The notes: generated by a model not told the origin, from the sequence alone. Counted from the first letter of the stretch, positions 22,771-34,884 are shown. The stretch is DNA of 64,000 nucleotides from Hypericum androsaemum (GCA_963995505.1 OZ023195.1:3554109-3618108); one strand, 5' to 3'. Program-made: numbers and translations.

Positions 22771-23745
22771 GAAAATCATTTTTGTCCAAGTGGAAATATC
22801 ACTTGGGATTGTTAACGTCAACGAACAAGCGCGATCATGAAGCATCCCTAATAGGTCATGGTAAATTAAAAATTACGGTATAAACTATTTAAAGAAACCT
22901 GCATTCTGATTGAAGAGGTACAACAACATAATTATCTTTGACACTTGCTCAGCAATAAAACATATTTAGTGTTGATGAACATATAAACTATCATCAGCGA
23001 CCGTCTGAAACTATTGCCGTGTTGGATCAGCATACAATGGCCTTTCATATGGACTAGCATGCCTAGAAAAAATAACGCAAAAAGTGTGGCAATCATTCAT
23101 TTAAGGAACAAAGAAACATCGAAAAACTCCCACCCAACTAAACCAGAAGTCAATGTTTCTACTTTCCTTTACACGTAATGCAACTCCATCAATTTTTATA
23201 CAATCAAGGCATGAGAATTTAGAAAAAGCTTTAGTATATTTTTTTTTTTTGGAATTTGAGGGGCAACCCTATATCTTACGGAGAGAAGCCGAAAAGCCAA
23301 ATAATATATCTCCAGTCTGGATGGATAAAACTCTCTGTAGGTGATTCGTATGCTTAAGGAATGATTAGTCTAAATCGTTGTCTCGCACCTTAGGTTTATC
23401 AATTACGCTATTAATAACCTTGGTAATTGCCTCGCACTCATTTGTTATTAATAGTATCTTAGAAAATTCCGAATATCATTTCATAAAAAATCCATAATTA
23501 ATCCTGTCAACGTGTTAGGGTGCCGTGTTCATCTTCAGCATTGATAGAGTTATCATTTACATTCCTGCTTATTTACAGTTTCGTTTAGTTTCTACTGTCT
23601 TCTTCAGGTTACTTCAATCCCTACAGAGCCATTGTTTTCCGTTGTAAACTTAGCATTAGAGTAAATATTGTTGTCGATCCCTCAGTACGAACTATACTTA
23701 CTACTTACTACTAAATTATTTGCATAAGATAGGTAGTCACTATAT
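22771..23745. other. Spacer between orphan exon and DUF247 fragment
   Basis: AT-rich; no supported exon, RNA gene or transposon end. Possibly a transposon remnant. Confidence 0.35.
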
Positions 23746-24102
23746 TTACCCTATCAATCTGATCGTTGGGACGCCGGTGAAGATGGAATAGAAGGCAACG
23801 AACATGTCGATTGATTTGTGTGGATCTACCGGGCGGGTGACATGGACGTAGTCGGGGATCAGCATGCGGAGAAGCTCATAGGGCAACTGATTCTCCAGCC
23901 TGAAGACGTCCGCGTGCATCACTTTGGGCCAGAAGTTGACCGGCCTCTTCCTCCCTAAGATCTGCTAGTCCACCGCGTCGATTATGTAATACAACAAGGC
24001 TGCTGCCGCGTTCAGCTCTTTGAGCTTCTCGTCCAGGTTGAACTTTCTTAGCTTCGAGGTGGATGCTCCTGCAGGGTGGTTGTCTTCGTCCAATGGGTTC
24101 AT
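23746..24102 (-). pseudogene. DUF247-like protein fragment with internal stop
   Basis: Read from an ATG at 24102, the minus strand runs 45 codons, meets TAG at 23965-23967, then continues in the same frame for 72 codons to TAA at 23746. The second part contains DVFRLENQLPYELLRML, which matches the conserved LENQ(L/I)P block of plant DUF247 proteins, with KVMHADVF before it. DUF247 proteins are usually about 400-550 residues and end in a membrane segment; only an internal part is present. Function in this locus: none expected. Confidence 0.6.
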
Positions 24103-25119
24103 TTCTTGATCGGTGTTTAGGAGCGAACCCGAGAGACACAGTCTGCTAGTCTTTCTAAATCCAAATTCTGATTCGAGTTTGAGTTCAAGTTCAAGTTCTA
24201 GCTACAATTTTTTCTGTAATTGTCAGCTCTTTATAATCCAATCCAAGATAATTAGTTTATGTTCAGATGTTTGGTGATTTGGAGGAAAAAAAATCAAATG
24301 CAGCGTATAAGATGAGGATTCCTCCCCAGTTGTAATAATTAACATGATAAAACAGTTTCCCTGGCGGTTCAACGATGTTCTTAATTACTTTTTAGATAAT
24401 GAAGGACTCTATATATATACATATCCCCTTGACGTAACCTAATATGAAAGTCAACGCAATATTGTTGACTGGTCGTACGTCGTTGCAATTTTCTAATTAG
24501 CCAGAGTCACCGGTGTAGAAAGTTTGTAGTTCTAATTAGCCATCTCCTTCAGCTTTGTGGCCATGTTGCCCCATGTCCTTCTCCTTTTCACTTTTTTCCT
24601 TTGGGAGCATCGAATCTCATACTTTCTTACCCTTGTATTCTTTTGTTTTCAGTCGCGAGACTCGGCTTACAGACGTCAGAATGTCGCACGTGCATCAATA
24701 TAAACATTGAAAAATACACCACAAGGCAGCTAACAGATGTCTAGAGTAGTGCTAAAATGAGTGGCAATAAACCATATATGATCGGTTCAAACCGAATTTG
24801 GATAAGTCAATCAAAAAGTGTCTTGATAACAAATAGTTGTTGGCAATACAGGCAAGTACATATAGCAAAGAGCACCTACAATTATCGCAGATATGTGATT
24901 GTCTGATGGCATTTTGCTTTACGGTTGCCGAGTAGAGCCAAATTAATAACAAAATACAGGTTTATCGTCTCGTCAACATATAAAATCCAAGACATTGACA
25001 TTGGTTCGAGTATCTGCAACACATGGGCCCAAAAAATCAGAGGGACCCATAGGGAAGAAATACAAAACCAACCGAACTACTCTTATCCATACAAAAAGTT
25101 CAGTTCGTTATATTTTGTT
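24103..25119. other. Spacer of the inverted duplication, right part
   Basis: AT-rich with no supported gene. An AT-rich TATATATATACATAT run at about 24411 could be a promoter element for the minus-strand fragment region or simply composition. Confidence 0.35.
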
Positions 25120-27365
25120 AATTTACATAAACATTATGTAAACAACTCCACCAGATTGGCCATAGGTTGACCGCTTTATGCTGGAGCCACCCGACCATAC
25201 GCATCAGTAGATCCATAGGGAGGAGGATAAGGCGTCTGTGCAGAAGCAGTTGATCCATACCCTGGCTGATTACTAGCTTGTGGGCAAATTTTGTGTACAT
25301 ATGGTGACCACATTGTCTGGTATGGACGTGGGCCCATCGCAGGACCATATGACGGCCCAGAAACATGGCCAGGTCCATGACCTCGGCCACCATAGTAGTC
25401 AAAACAACCACCTTGAGAAAATGGCACATGCATGCTGGAGGGAGGCCTTTGCTCCCAGCCTGGACCCATATTACCTTGAGGGGGATAACCACCATAGCTA
25501 GGAGGCCCATAATGCAAATTAGGTGGATAATCGTAAGGCCCTCGCTGACCCCAGTATGCCGGAGCTCCAGCACCATAGGAGTGCTGCTGATTATACCCTC
25601 CTGAGGGAGATTGCCTCATAGGCTGTCCACAATCATCACAATGGTAAATACATTAAGATATGACACTATTATCAATAATAGTTTGAAACACAAGATAAAC
25701 AGAGCATAACAGAAGCACGGGATTGTTTAAATTATCCAATGCTGATCATGAATATCATTTTCAGTCACTTGCTAACTAATTTCATCATGTTTGTTTTTAA
25801 AAAGAGAAAAATAATAATATTCAATTGCCCAGCTCCCAACAACAGAAATAGCTAATCACAGAACATATATATATAGTGTGGCCATGAGCAGTAACACCAT
25901 TTCGCGACAGGTGTATTCAAGCTCGGAGGTTAAAGCCAAAGCTACAGAATTACTGTAGTAAAATATTTCAAGCTACAAGATTAACAAACCTCACGGATAA
26001 CATCCCATATTCTCTCTCTGGCTGTCTCAATTTGCAGCTTATCACCAGCGAGCCTCACAGTCCAGTTCTCAGTCCAGTCTCCAGGTCTCGGTTCCAGACT
26101 TTTAATGTTATCTCCGAACATATCCATTATCAAACTAACCTACACATCCGTGAAAACTTAGATGAGCGCAAATTGAAATACACTGAAAATGATAATGCTC
26201 AAAATCATTTTCAGCTCCACACCTTTTCCTTTGGCACTTGCATCTCTAGCTCACTCACTCCAGGACCCCTAGCAGCTGCCTGTAAACAGTGCAAAAACTA
26301 ATACTTGTTGAATTCATGTCTCTGAAATTGTATAGCAAAACGAAGAATCTAGCACAAAAAAGAGAGCAAATGATGAGAGAAATGTAAACCATGCCTCAGC
26401 TATGAAAGAAGTAATTAGCTTCACGGCATTCATTATACTAGTTGATTTCCCAAAGATTTTCAGTAGTGGAACAGACTTAGCATCCCTCAAAACTTGGATT
26501 TTTGATCCAGAACTACACTCGATATAGAGTATGTTGACTTCCTCGCCTTCTCCTCCAATCAGAAACCGAACCTGCACACAAAATTATGTTATTCAGTTGG
26601 ACGGGATCTGGTTAAGAGGGTCTTTATGGGTTAGGGAAAAGGCGCACCTTATCCTTGGGAATATCCACCCAAATAATCAGATCAAGATCCTCCTCAGCCA
26701 AAAGAGATACTGTTTTGACATCATCAGGAAGCTTCGAATCCCCCAAATTCTTCGAGGGCGGGAGGGAGGGGGGCGGAGGAGGAGGAGGAGGGCGGGAGGG
26801 AGGAGGAGGTGGGGGAGGGAGGGAGAGCTTCTCCTTGTTCTTGTTCTTGACCATCCCATCTCCATCATCGGCTTTTTTAAGCTCTTCATCGGGCCCAAAA
26901 ACCACTGCCAACCCAAAAAGCAGAAAATGTTAACACAACTCAACCACCTCAAGACAAAGACAAAGACAAAGACAAAGACAAGACAATGTCACAGAAATCT
27001 TAAACCAAAAAAAGAACAGAGATCCGAATCATTATTATCAAGAAGACAACAAAAGTAGCTTCAAGCTCAATGATAAAAATTAGGTAACCACCTGAGTCGT
27101 GAAGCCTGGGGCGCTTGGTATCGGCCGCCACGTCGATCATCTCTCCTTGGACACCATCTTCCATGTCCCCGAGCCTCCGCTTCAGATCATCCGAGGAGCA
27201 GCGGACGGTAACCGAGGCCGCCAAAGCCACCTCCTCTTCCACCGCCATACTATTAATGTACCAAGAGAGAGACACAGAGATCTAGCGCTCGGGCGATTAG
27301 GGTTGGGTTTTTTTTTTTTTGAAGGAAATATGGGGAGGAGATATTTTTGGGGGTCGGGCTATTTA
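25120..27365 (-). repeat. Right arm of inverted gene duplication
   Basis: Reverse-complement match to about 20050-22275, including the promoter block GGGGGTCGGG(C/G)TATTTATTT. Homology continues beyond the transposon at 27371-28528 with TTGCAAGACCT at about 28537, so the transposon interrupts the arm. Confidence 0.85.
25176..27248 (-). CDS. KH-domain RNA-binding protein B (414 aa)
   Basis: Exons 27248-27092, 26904-26648, 26571-26395, 26279-26223, 26139-25990 and 25622-25176 sum to 1245 nt in frame. The ATG at 27248 is chosen because it starts MAVEEEVALAASV; an upstream in-frame ATG also exists at 27275. Order: acidic N-terminus, Pro-rich tract, KH-like 1 (VRFLIGGEGEE), KH-like 2 (VSLIMDMFGDNIKSL), Gly/Tyr/Pro-rich tail. 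Gene A's C-terminal frameshift is absent, so B is the better candidate for a working gene. The GxxG loops are degenerate here too, and KH2 has four extra residues (a 12 bp insertion). Intron 3 again uses a GC donor. A TIR transposon begins 122 bp upstream of the ATG. Confidence 0.8.
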
Positions 27366-27370
27366 TTTAT

Positions 27371-28528
27371 AGGGCAAATTACCCTGAGGTCGTGATTTAT
27401 AGTTTTATTACTCACATGTCCCTGGTTTTCCGAAATAGTGTATGCCATCCCCGCTTTTTGGATAAATGTTGGTCTGAGGTTTCTAGCTGAAGTGAGCTTT
27501 TATTTTTTTCGTTTTTGTCATAAAAATGACCAAAATACTCTTAAACAAAAAAAAATTACCTTCTTCAACCTTAGAACAAACTCAACCAATAATTAACCAA
27601 ACAAATCTTGAATCTGAGACCAAGCAACCCAGGAAAAAAAACTCATCTTCGCTAGCGATTTAATTGGTTCGTCTCCCACACCAAATCAGAAAACCAAGAA
27701 ATTTGATTGGTTTCTACACGAACCCATTCTTCTTTACTTTTAATTGGTTTCGTAATCAACCAAACCTAAAAATCTTCACCAGTAATCAACCAACAATCGA
27801 ACGCTGGTCGGAGGACTCCGTCACCACGTAGATCTGCCCACCCCTCCTCCTCTGGCCAGCAGTTTTCGTTCTTCATGACCACCGTCCCCGGCGGCCGGTT
27901 CAACCCCCGTGAGTTAGAGTGCGAGCAATTGTTGTTCCTCGAAAGACCATCGTCGTCCGCTATGGCCAGCTTGAGCGATTGTCGTTGCTCGTCGCCTGCA
28001 AGGCTGGCACCCAAGGCCGTGGCTGTCCGTTGAGGAGGAGGGAGGGACAACGTTAGCGAACAACCCAATTAGAGCCCAAGACGGCAATCGTTCGACGGAT
28101 TCGATGGAATTTTTTTATGAAGGATTCGATTGATTTTTTGTGGATGGAATTAGATTAGGGTTCTTTTTGGATCTTAATAGTTTGGGTGTCGGGACTGAAT
28201 AATTTTTGTGGATGGAATTCAATGATGTTTCTGGGTTTGTGTCTGTGTTATTGGCTAAATTTTTGGATGGAATTCTAATTTTTCGGTTGATTATTGGTTG
28301 GATTTTTAGGTTTGTGTTCTTGAGGTTGAAGATGATTTTTTTATTTTTAAATTCAAAGGTATAATGGTCATTTCACATGACAAAAAAAAGAAAAAAGAGT
28401 GCTGACGTCAGCTAGGGACCCGAGACTAACATTTTTCTAAAAAGTTGGGACCTCATACACTATTTTGAAAAGTCAGGGACTTGTGAATAGTAAAATTATA
28501 AACTAAGAACCTGAGAATAATTTGCCCT
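27371..28528. mobile_element. TIR transposon (1158 bp) in the promoter of KH gene B
   Basis: Ends are AGGGCAAATT and AATTTGCCCT, within inverted arms of about 170 bp that share ATAGTGTATG and GTCCCT-like blocks. ATTTAT flanks both sides (27365-27370 and 28529-28534). The matching promoter of KH gene A lacks the element. The GC-rich interior includes a minus-strand frame of 100 codons (27766-28068) without recognised homology, perhaps captured sequence. No transposase is seen. Arm length suggests a non-autonomous MULE-like element. Confidence 0.8.
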
Positions 28529-29049
28529 ATTTATGTTGCAAGACCTAAAATTTGTTAGGGTTTTCTGCTGGGCGTTTTGTAGATGGAACTGATATGACCC
28601 ATTAACGGATACTCTAATATTCCAAGTTTTATCATCTCTTTTGATGCATGTAATGTATAAGTCGACACATTAATTTTTTTGGAAAAATTTATTTTAGTAT
28701 ACTGTGATTTATTTTTGGTTTAAAACACATGTCTTTGTAATTTTCGGCACACATCAATCAAAGGCTCACATGGTTTTTTAAGCCTAGTCGATGTCCTAAG
28801 AACTCGCCACGTCAGAACGACACAATTTTTCGGCCTATATGATGCCACGTAGGATTAATTCTTAACATGAAATTACTGACGTGGCAAGGTAAAAAATAAT
28901 CAAAATAACCAAAATCAAATTTAGAAATATGAACATCAAAATCAACAAAAGCAACAACCAATAAGCAAGCTTCAAAAACTGATCTTTCCTCTCGAAGATT
29001 TAAGAGCAACAATTCCTAACGTCTCATTGACAAAGATTCAAAGGGATAT

Positions 29050-30215
29050 TACTCTCTAGTCTATTGAATTTGCTTAAATATACTCAAAAGTTCCTCCTGT
29101 TTGTAAAATACACGCCGACGTCCCTCGTGTTTGATTTTATTATACTTTTGGGTCCCTCAATGAGTTTTATTTTTATTTTTTTTTATTTTTTTGTCATTGA
29201 AATGACGAAAATATAATGCTGACATCATATCTTCTTCTACCTTGTAGCATATGACATCATCTCGATAATTTCTTGACAAAAAAAAGTGCATCTTAAAAAA
29301 AATCAAAGATACTCTTCGTCACCTACGACCGCCCCCTCGACTCCTCCGATGACACATGCTAGGCCATCGGCACCTCTTACTCCAACGCGACGACGACGAC
29401 GAAACTCTCCCCAACACCTACGCAGACAACGACCTCTTCTTTTGCTAAGCCTCTGACACACTCTCATCGACTCCGTCGAGACATTCGTGTTCGACTGCGA
29501 TGATTTGTCTGTCTCGCCCCCTCTTTCCACCGTGGATGATTACAGCTTAAAGGTAGAGGAATCGACAGGTGACGGTTCCAATTCAAATCTTAAGGAGAAG
29601 ATGGATCAGATTCTGTCGCCTCTTCCTTTTGTCACCGGTTCCAATTTGTTTCCTTAAGCTCGAGCCCAATTTCTGGAGGGGAACAACCCAAACAGAGCCT
29701 TAAGCTCGACCTAGCAGAGAATCTAACATTAACTATAATACAGAGAAAATGAGCAACAACAGATAAAGAGAGAGAGGGAAAACCTGAGGCGAGGACCAAC
29801 GAGACGGCGAGGAAGCAGGTGTTCGGAGAGATCGGCTCCCACCGCTCGAGATCTGACACTGAGGTGAGGACCAACCGGCGGGCTTCGTACGGAGATCGGC
29901 TCCCACCGCTCGATATCTAACACTGAGGCGAGGAATCTGTTATGTTTTTTTAGTTATCCCTTTTTTATGTTGAATTAGTTAAAGGAGGAAGGAGGAACGG
30001 AGGAAGAAGAATCGATGATGTCAGCAATTTTTTATTTTTTATTATAAGAGTACTTTGGTCATTTTATTGACAAAAATAAAAAAAGGAGTTGCTAACGTGC
30101 GCCAGGTACCCGAAAGTATAATAAAATCAAATACGAGGGACGTCGGCGTGTATTTTGAAAATAGGAGAAACTTTTGAGTATATTTAAGCAAACCCGAGGG
30201 GCTTGATGAGTGTGT
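29050..30215. mobile_element. Nested TIR element carrying captured sequence
   Basis: Inverted arms share TTTGCTTAAATATACTCAAA, AAATACACGCCGACGTCCCT and GATTTTATTATACTTT blocks, then GTCATT-AAATGAC blocks further in. The interior (about 29290-29940) is GC-rich and unlike the AT-rich arms, as in Pack-MULE-type elements. It also has a direct duplication of about 43 bp (GAGATCGGCTCCCACCGCTC near 29832 and 29891). Exact ends are uncertain. Confidence 0.6.
29478..29657 (+). pseudogene. Exon-like captured fragment inside the TIR element
   Basis: An open stretch on the plus strand encodes ETFVFDCDDLSVSPPL and KEKMDQILSPLPF and ends at TAA. It looks like host coding sequence by composition, but upstream frames are broken and I do not recognise the parent gene. 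Confidence 0.35.
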
Positions 30216-31690
30216 AAACGCTCATATTCTATTATGTATTTCGTACGTGTTTAGTCATGTTTTTAGTTATTTTCATCATTTCATATCGAGTCTTGTGATC
30301 GTTTTAGTACATTTGTGTTCGGGAGTGGATTCCTACCCATTGTTGTATTTTGTGATAGGAAAATGGAGCTCAATGAAGGCCGTTGAAGGGGTGATTTCGA
30401 GAGACCATATTTTAAGAGCCACAACTTTTTTTCTCAGTATTGGATTACAACAAATGAGATATCGTTGGAAAGCTTGAAGAGAGATCTACATTTTATCTTT
30501 TATAGTCAAGACCAAATTCGAAGCAGAAGAGGGCTAAAAAGTACAAAGAAGCGATAAGGCTGACCAAGTCTTGGCGGGCGCCAAGTCAGTTTTCGAGAGC
30601 TCACCTGGCGGGCACCAGGTCTCCGATGGCAGATTTTTCGGACTTCTTTTTAGATGGAAACTCGACTTGTTTCAGTTATATTTGACTTTTGGCCTCCTGT
30701 TTCGGCCTTAGGACTAAAGTTATATTATGTTACTTATTACTTGGCTAGCAAGTCTTCTAGTTTAGGAGAAACTCCTCTAGATTTTTCTATTCTTTAGCTT
30801 AGTCGTTTGGCTATATATAGGCCATAGTCTCTTAGGTTTAGGATACATACTTTCTCTGCGACTTTGTGATAGCGTTGGGAGATTAATAAAGTCAGGATTC
30901 CGTCAAGCTTCGTGGAGATTGACGAGGCTTGCTCGAACGACTAAGCTTTCTCTATCTCTATCTTTTATGTTATTCGTTATTATGTCTTTCATTAATATCA
31001 TATATGCTTTATGATTATGCTTAGCGAGTAGTTCTCTTGTGAGTGTGATGCCATAATATGTGATTGATTGCCTATGTTGACTTGTGGTTCGAACATCTTA
31101 CGTATTAGTTATTAATTGGTGTGCTTAATGCTTAATCTAACTTGATCACTTCGGTTATGATTTGAATTGATGAGAGTGGACCAAGAGGCACTCGAATTAA
31201 TGGATAAAACTAATTAACATGTTCTTAGATATTAATGAGACGTCTTGATATCGTAACAATAACCCGTTAGGAAGAATCTTCATAATTTAGATTAGCATAG
31301 TTCTAAGTCTAATTAATGAGTAAAATCGTTAATTAGTAACTTAGGTCTTTGCTATCTGGGTTTTATCTCTCTAATGAGCGAAAGCGTTAGGGAGGTGCAT
31401 TAGAACACTCCGGGTACTAGTTAGAACTTCATAAGAACCATAATCTCGACATAGGTAGTTAATCCATAGGGTATCGTGCTCATTTGTCTCCATTTAATTT
31501 ACAACTCTTTTATTTGCGTTTCCGATTTCGTTTATTTACTTGCAAACTTTTACAACATTATAACTCTTTTAATTCTCACACTTCACATAATTGATTGTCT
31601 AGATTTTGTGTTCAACCCTCAGTTCGATAACCCTTTACTCAAGTCATTTAACAGGGTTAACTCAAACCAGTTGACAACTCCTTGAAAATT
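30206..31690 (+). mobile_element. LTR-like segment (possible gypsy solo LTR)
   Basis: Begins near TGTGTAAACGCTC. It has a TATATATAGG box at about 30812, AATAAAG at about 30884, and a long AT-rich non-coding tail with no coding domain, the arrangement of a long plant LTR. It ends at TTTAACA (31653) or TTGACA (31674). No matching target duplication was found, so identity and ends are uncertain. Confidence 0.35.
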
Positions 31691-31699
31691 TCTACTTAA

Positions 31700-32374
31700 C
31701 TTACAAGAACCAAAAACAACACTTCATTCTCAGCTTCCTCAAGACCTTGGATTTATTTATGTATCTCACAAGCTACACACATGCACTAAAGCCAACCTAT
31801 TCACTTCCTTTCCAGCTCCAAAGGAAGACCCCTCAAAACTAGAAACTTGGGCAACAAAAGAACAAAACTTGAGCAAGAAAAAAGAAAAAGGTCAAACCTG
31901 GAGGATCCGAACTTCAAATCCTCCATCCCAGATCCCAACATCAAGGCAAACTTCAAATCCTCCATCCCAGATCCTAACATCAAGCCCTTCTCTTTCTTCA
32001 CTTCAACCACTAACCCACCTGCGTTGGGCTTCTTCACTCCCTCACATTCACCACCCTCCATTTGACTTGGTGAAAAAAGCAAAAAAGAGAGGAAACTTTG
32101 GAAATTGGAGAGAGTTGCCGAAATTTGAGGAACTCTAATGATTCTCTTATCAGCTATTAAGTAACAAGTAGCGATTAGCGAATATCATCTCCTTCTTTCT
32201 TCTGTTATGTTTGCGTGTGGTTTATTTCTTAGTTAAAGAAATGGGAAGACATGAAAACTCAGATCTCTAGAGACAATGATATAGATGAAAGAGAGGGGGA
32301 GGAGGGTGGAGAGAGTAGAGATGGGAGAGGAGAAGGATGATTCTGAAAAAAAAATAAAGAAATGGAAGATTATT
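31700..32374. other. Interior of the outer TIR element
   Basis: Contains a direct repeat of about 36 bp (CTTCAAATCCTCCATCCCAG at 31913-31932 and 31952-31971). A minus-strand 93-codon frame over it includes the repeat as a duplicated SGMEDLKFALMLG-like peptide. No recognised gene. Confidence 0.4.
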
Positions 32375-32605
32375 TTGAATTTTCACCTTGTCACGTCAGC
32401 AACTTCGGGTTAAGAATTTATCCTACATGGTGTACAATATCGTTCGGACATGGCAAGCTCCTATGACGCCAACTAGGCTCGGGGAGCAATCAGAGTCCTT
32501 AGTTGGCGTGTCCCGGAAATCACAGAAACCTTCGATGAACTTTAAACCACAAACCCATATGCATCAAACGCGCAAACCACAGAGTACTGAAATTGACTTA
32601 TTAAT

Positions 32606-32830
32606 TTATTATATTTTAGTACCTTGTAGTTTGTTAGTTTGACATATATAGACATGTGATTTAAAATACATAAAAATGTCTCTGTGGTTTCTCGGGCATG
32701 TCACTTAACGACTCAAGCCTACCGTAATGAGACATCGAAATGGCGTTGTTCTTGTGCCTACGTAGCATGCCACGTAAACAAACAGATTTAGTGTAAGTGC
32801 TGACGAGGTGTGGAGACAAATTTTGAAACA
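32606..32830 (+). mobile_element. Single terminal arm of a related TIR family
   Basis: Diverged copy, in plus orientation, of the left arm at 28685-28910: TTTTAGTACCTTGTAGTTT, then AAAATACATAAAAATGTC, GACTCAAGCCT and GCCACGTAAAC. It lies back to back with the right arm of the preceding element. No partner arm was seen further right. Confidence 0.4.
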
Positions 32831-32879
32831 ATCACAACATTGCATTTTTTTCGAAAACGGAAGAAACCGTAAGCTTTCG

Positions 32880-34000
32880 GAGTGTGATTGAACTATACGC
32901 TCCTGTTCTCCAAACCGGAGTCTATAGGCTTGCGGAATTTGAAGCGAATTCTGAAAGGTTTCTCCCTTGTCCCGGGATTGGTAGTCAACTTTCTATTACG
33001 GGTGTCAACTTGGATCCTAATAGACTCGACTACTTCTCTGAAATTTAAAGTTCAACCTCTCCCATTTAACTATTTGGGACTCGGAGTTGGGGCAAATATG
33101 AGAGACTAAAGTCAAGTTGGAGACCTGTCATAGACTTATTCGACTCTCGCTTAGGGAATTGGAAAGGAAGCTTACTCTCTATAGGAGGGAGAACTATTTG
33201 AATCAGGTCAGTACTAGAATCTCTTCCCACCTACTTCCAATCATTATACAAACTACCATCTGGAGTCCAAAAGGAGTATGCGTCGGTTCTTCTGGGCTGG
33301 AAAAGTGGATAAACAACAAGTAAGCATAGTATCTTGGGATAATATTGCCTTGAGGCAAGAAACGCTGCCATTCTCTTAAAGTGGGACTCTCGCCTTATTG
33401 AACAACCTCATGCCTTCTGGGCACAAACCATCAGGGCGTTTCATGCCCCCTCAACAAGCCCTTTCCCACTCCCGAGGCTTCCTCGTTGTCGTACAGGCAC
33501 TGCCACTTGGTCTACAATCTTCAAAGTGCCTTTCTCCGACACACCTTCTTCTGCCAACATATTAAGATCGAGCGTAAGGATCTCCGTTACTTTGTTCTGG
33601 CACGACCACTGGACTAACACGGGACCGCTCAAGCACAAGTTCCCAAGACTGTTTGCCATTTCAAAACAGAAAGATTCAACCAGGGGATACTTTGGAGGAG
33701 AAATAATTTTGTTTGGGAAGAAGAACTAATCTCTCAGCTAATGAATCTCCTCAACGCAATACAACTAACTCAACAAGGCGAGGATCAGGTGCGTTGGACT
33801 CTTGAAACCAACCAATGGATGGCATGTTCTCGGTTAGGAGCCTATATCATGAAGTTACTCATATTCCTCTCCTAAGGTGCTGACGGAAGCCGTGGCGTGG
33901 CCTTGTCCCACACAAAGTCTCTCCTGCTTTCTATGGTTGGCACTACAGGATCGAGTCAAGAATAAGGAAAATCTACTTAGGATAGGCACCTCAGAGTTTT
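32880..34000 (+). pseudogene. Plant L1-type LINE remnant (3' part of reverse transcriptase region)
   Basis: The translated plus strand, with several frame changes and stops, follows the order seen in plant LINE ORF2 C-termini: PFNYLGLGVGANMR, then SRLGNWKGSLLSIGGR, SVLESLPTYFQSLYKLPSGV and RRFFWAG (33057-33310). Later come a WTLETNQW block and the SLYHEVTHIPLL-like and VPHKVS-like remains of the zinc-binding reverse-transcriptase tail (about 33790-33950). The RT catalytic core and endonuclease are absent. Dead element. Confidence 0.75.
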
Positions 34001-34189
34001 TTTTTTAACTGACGGGCAATTTGGTCCTTGCAGATAAAATTTTGTCTGAGCAATTTTTCGACACCGGAGTTAGAGACCTGAGAGTTCTATTTTTCGAAAC
34101 TTGAAGGACGAAAAGAGGGATTTCAAAAAAGTAAAGACCCTAATGATAATTTTGTCAAATTCTAGGGACCTGACGATAATTTGCCAAAA

Positions 34190-34874
34190 AAAACTGTGGA
34201 AGTTTGCGCATGAGATAAACACACCTTGTAGCACAGATCCGTCGAGGAAAGCGTGTAAAAGGAATTGTTTATCGTGAACAACACGACACACTCCCGACAC
34301 TCGCACCTTTATATTTTATTTGTGATAACAACCAAAAATATTCACAGCGAAAAATCTATTAATCATTGGACCAAATCAAGATATCTAGACGTCATGATTT
34401 ATCTGCCCCTCACGAAGTGTCGCCCGACGAATTAGTGGGGTGCCTTATTTGATTTGTTGTTATTTGTATTATTATCAATCCTTATTTATTTATAATATAT
34501 ACGCACCTATTACCAATTTTCCAACTCTTCTGGGTCCACTCTAGCATTTTGCGCATATTTTTTCATGTTTGACCGGTTCAATTATCATTTATTTGTTAAT
34601 ACATGTTGATTTAGCTCAAATGAGCAGACTCAAATTTTATTTGAATCTAAATAGAGATTATCTATTTTGGATCTATAAATTGGACTTTGAATTGCTTAAT
34701 TCTATGTTTTTTAAATAAATAATTCTATGTATTTGTTAACTAATGTTGAAGATCTTCTATAGCGTATACTATTTTTTGGATAAGTATAATTGTATGTGTT
34801 TTAAAAAAATATGTATCTTATACTATATTAAATTGTATATTTTGATGTTAATTACGTTTATTTATATCGGTCGA
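34190..34874 (-). repeat. Shared cluster block, copy 1 (inverted relative to the others)
   Basis: Reverse complement of the block found at 46055-46745, 52139-52382 and 61875-62590. Landmarks are GTGCGAGTGTC, CACGATAAACAAT, CGTCGGGCGACA and AAATAAATAAGGATTGATAA. It lies upstream of P450 A, just as the other copies lie next to P450 loci C, E and F. No coding sequence. Confidence 0.8.
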
Positions 34875-34884
34875 CTGTAAACAC

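Larger units (their letters stand above)
28685..32605. mobile_element. Outer TIR element, enlarged by nested insertions
   Basis: About 28685-28910 and about 32375-32605 are inverted copies (about 220 bp, diverged), with shared CTGTG(A/G)TTT, AAGCCTAGT(C/T)G, GTAGGAT-AATTCTTAAC and CTGACGTG blocks. The space between holds another TIR element and an LTR-like segment, so the present span is mostly insertions. Boundaries are approximate and no target duplication was identified. Confidence 0.55.
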
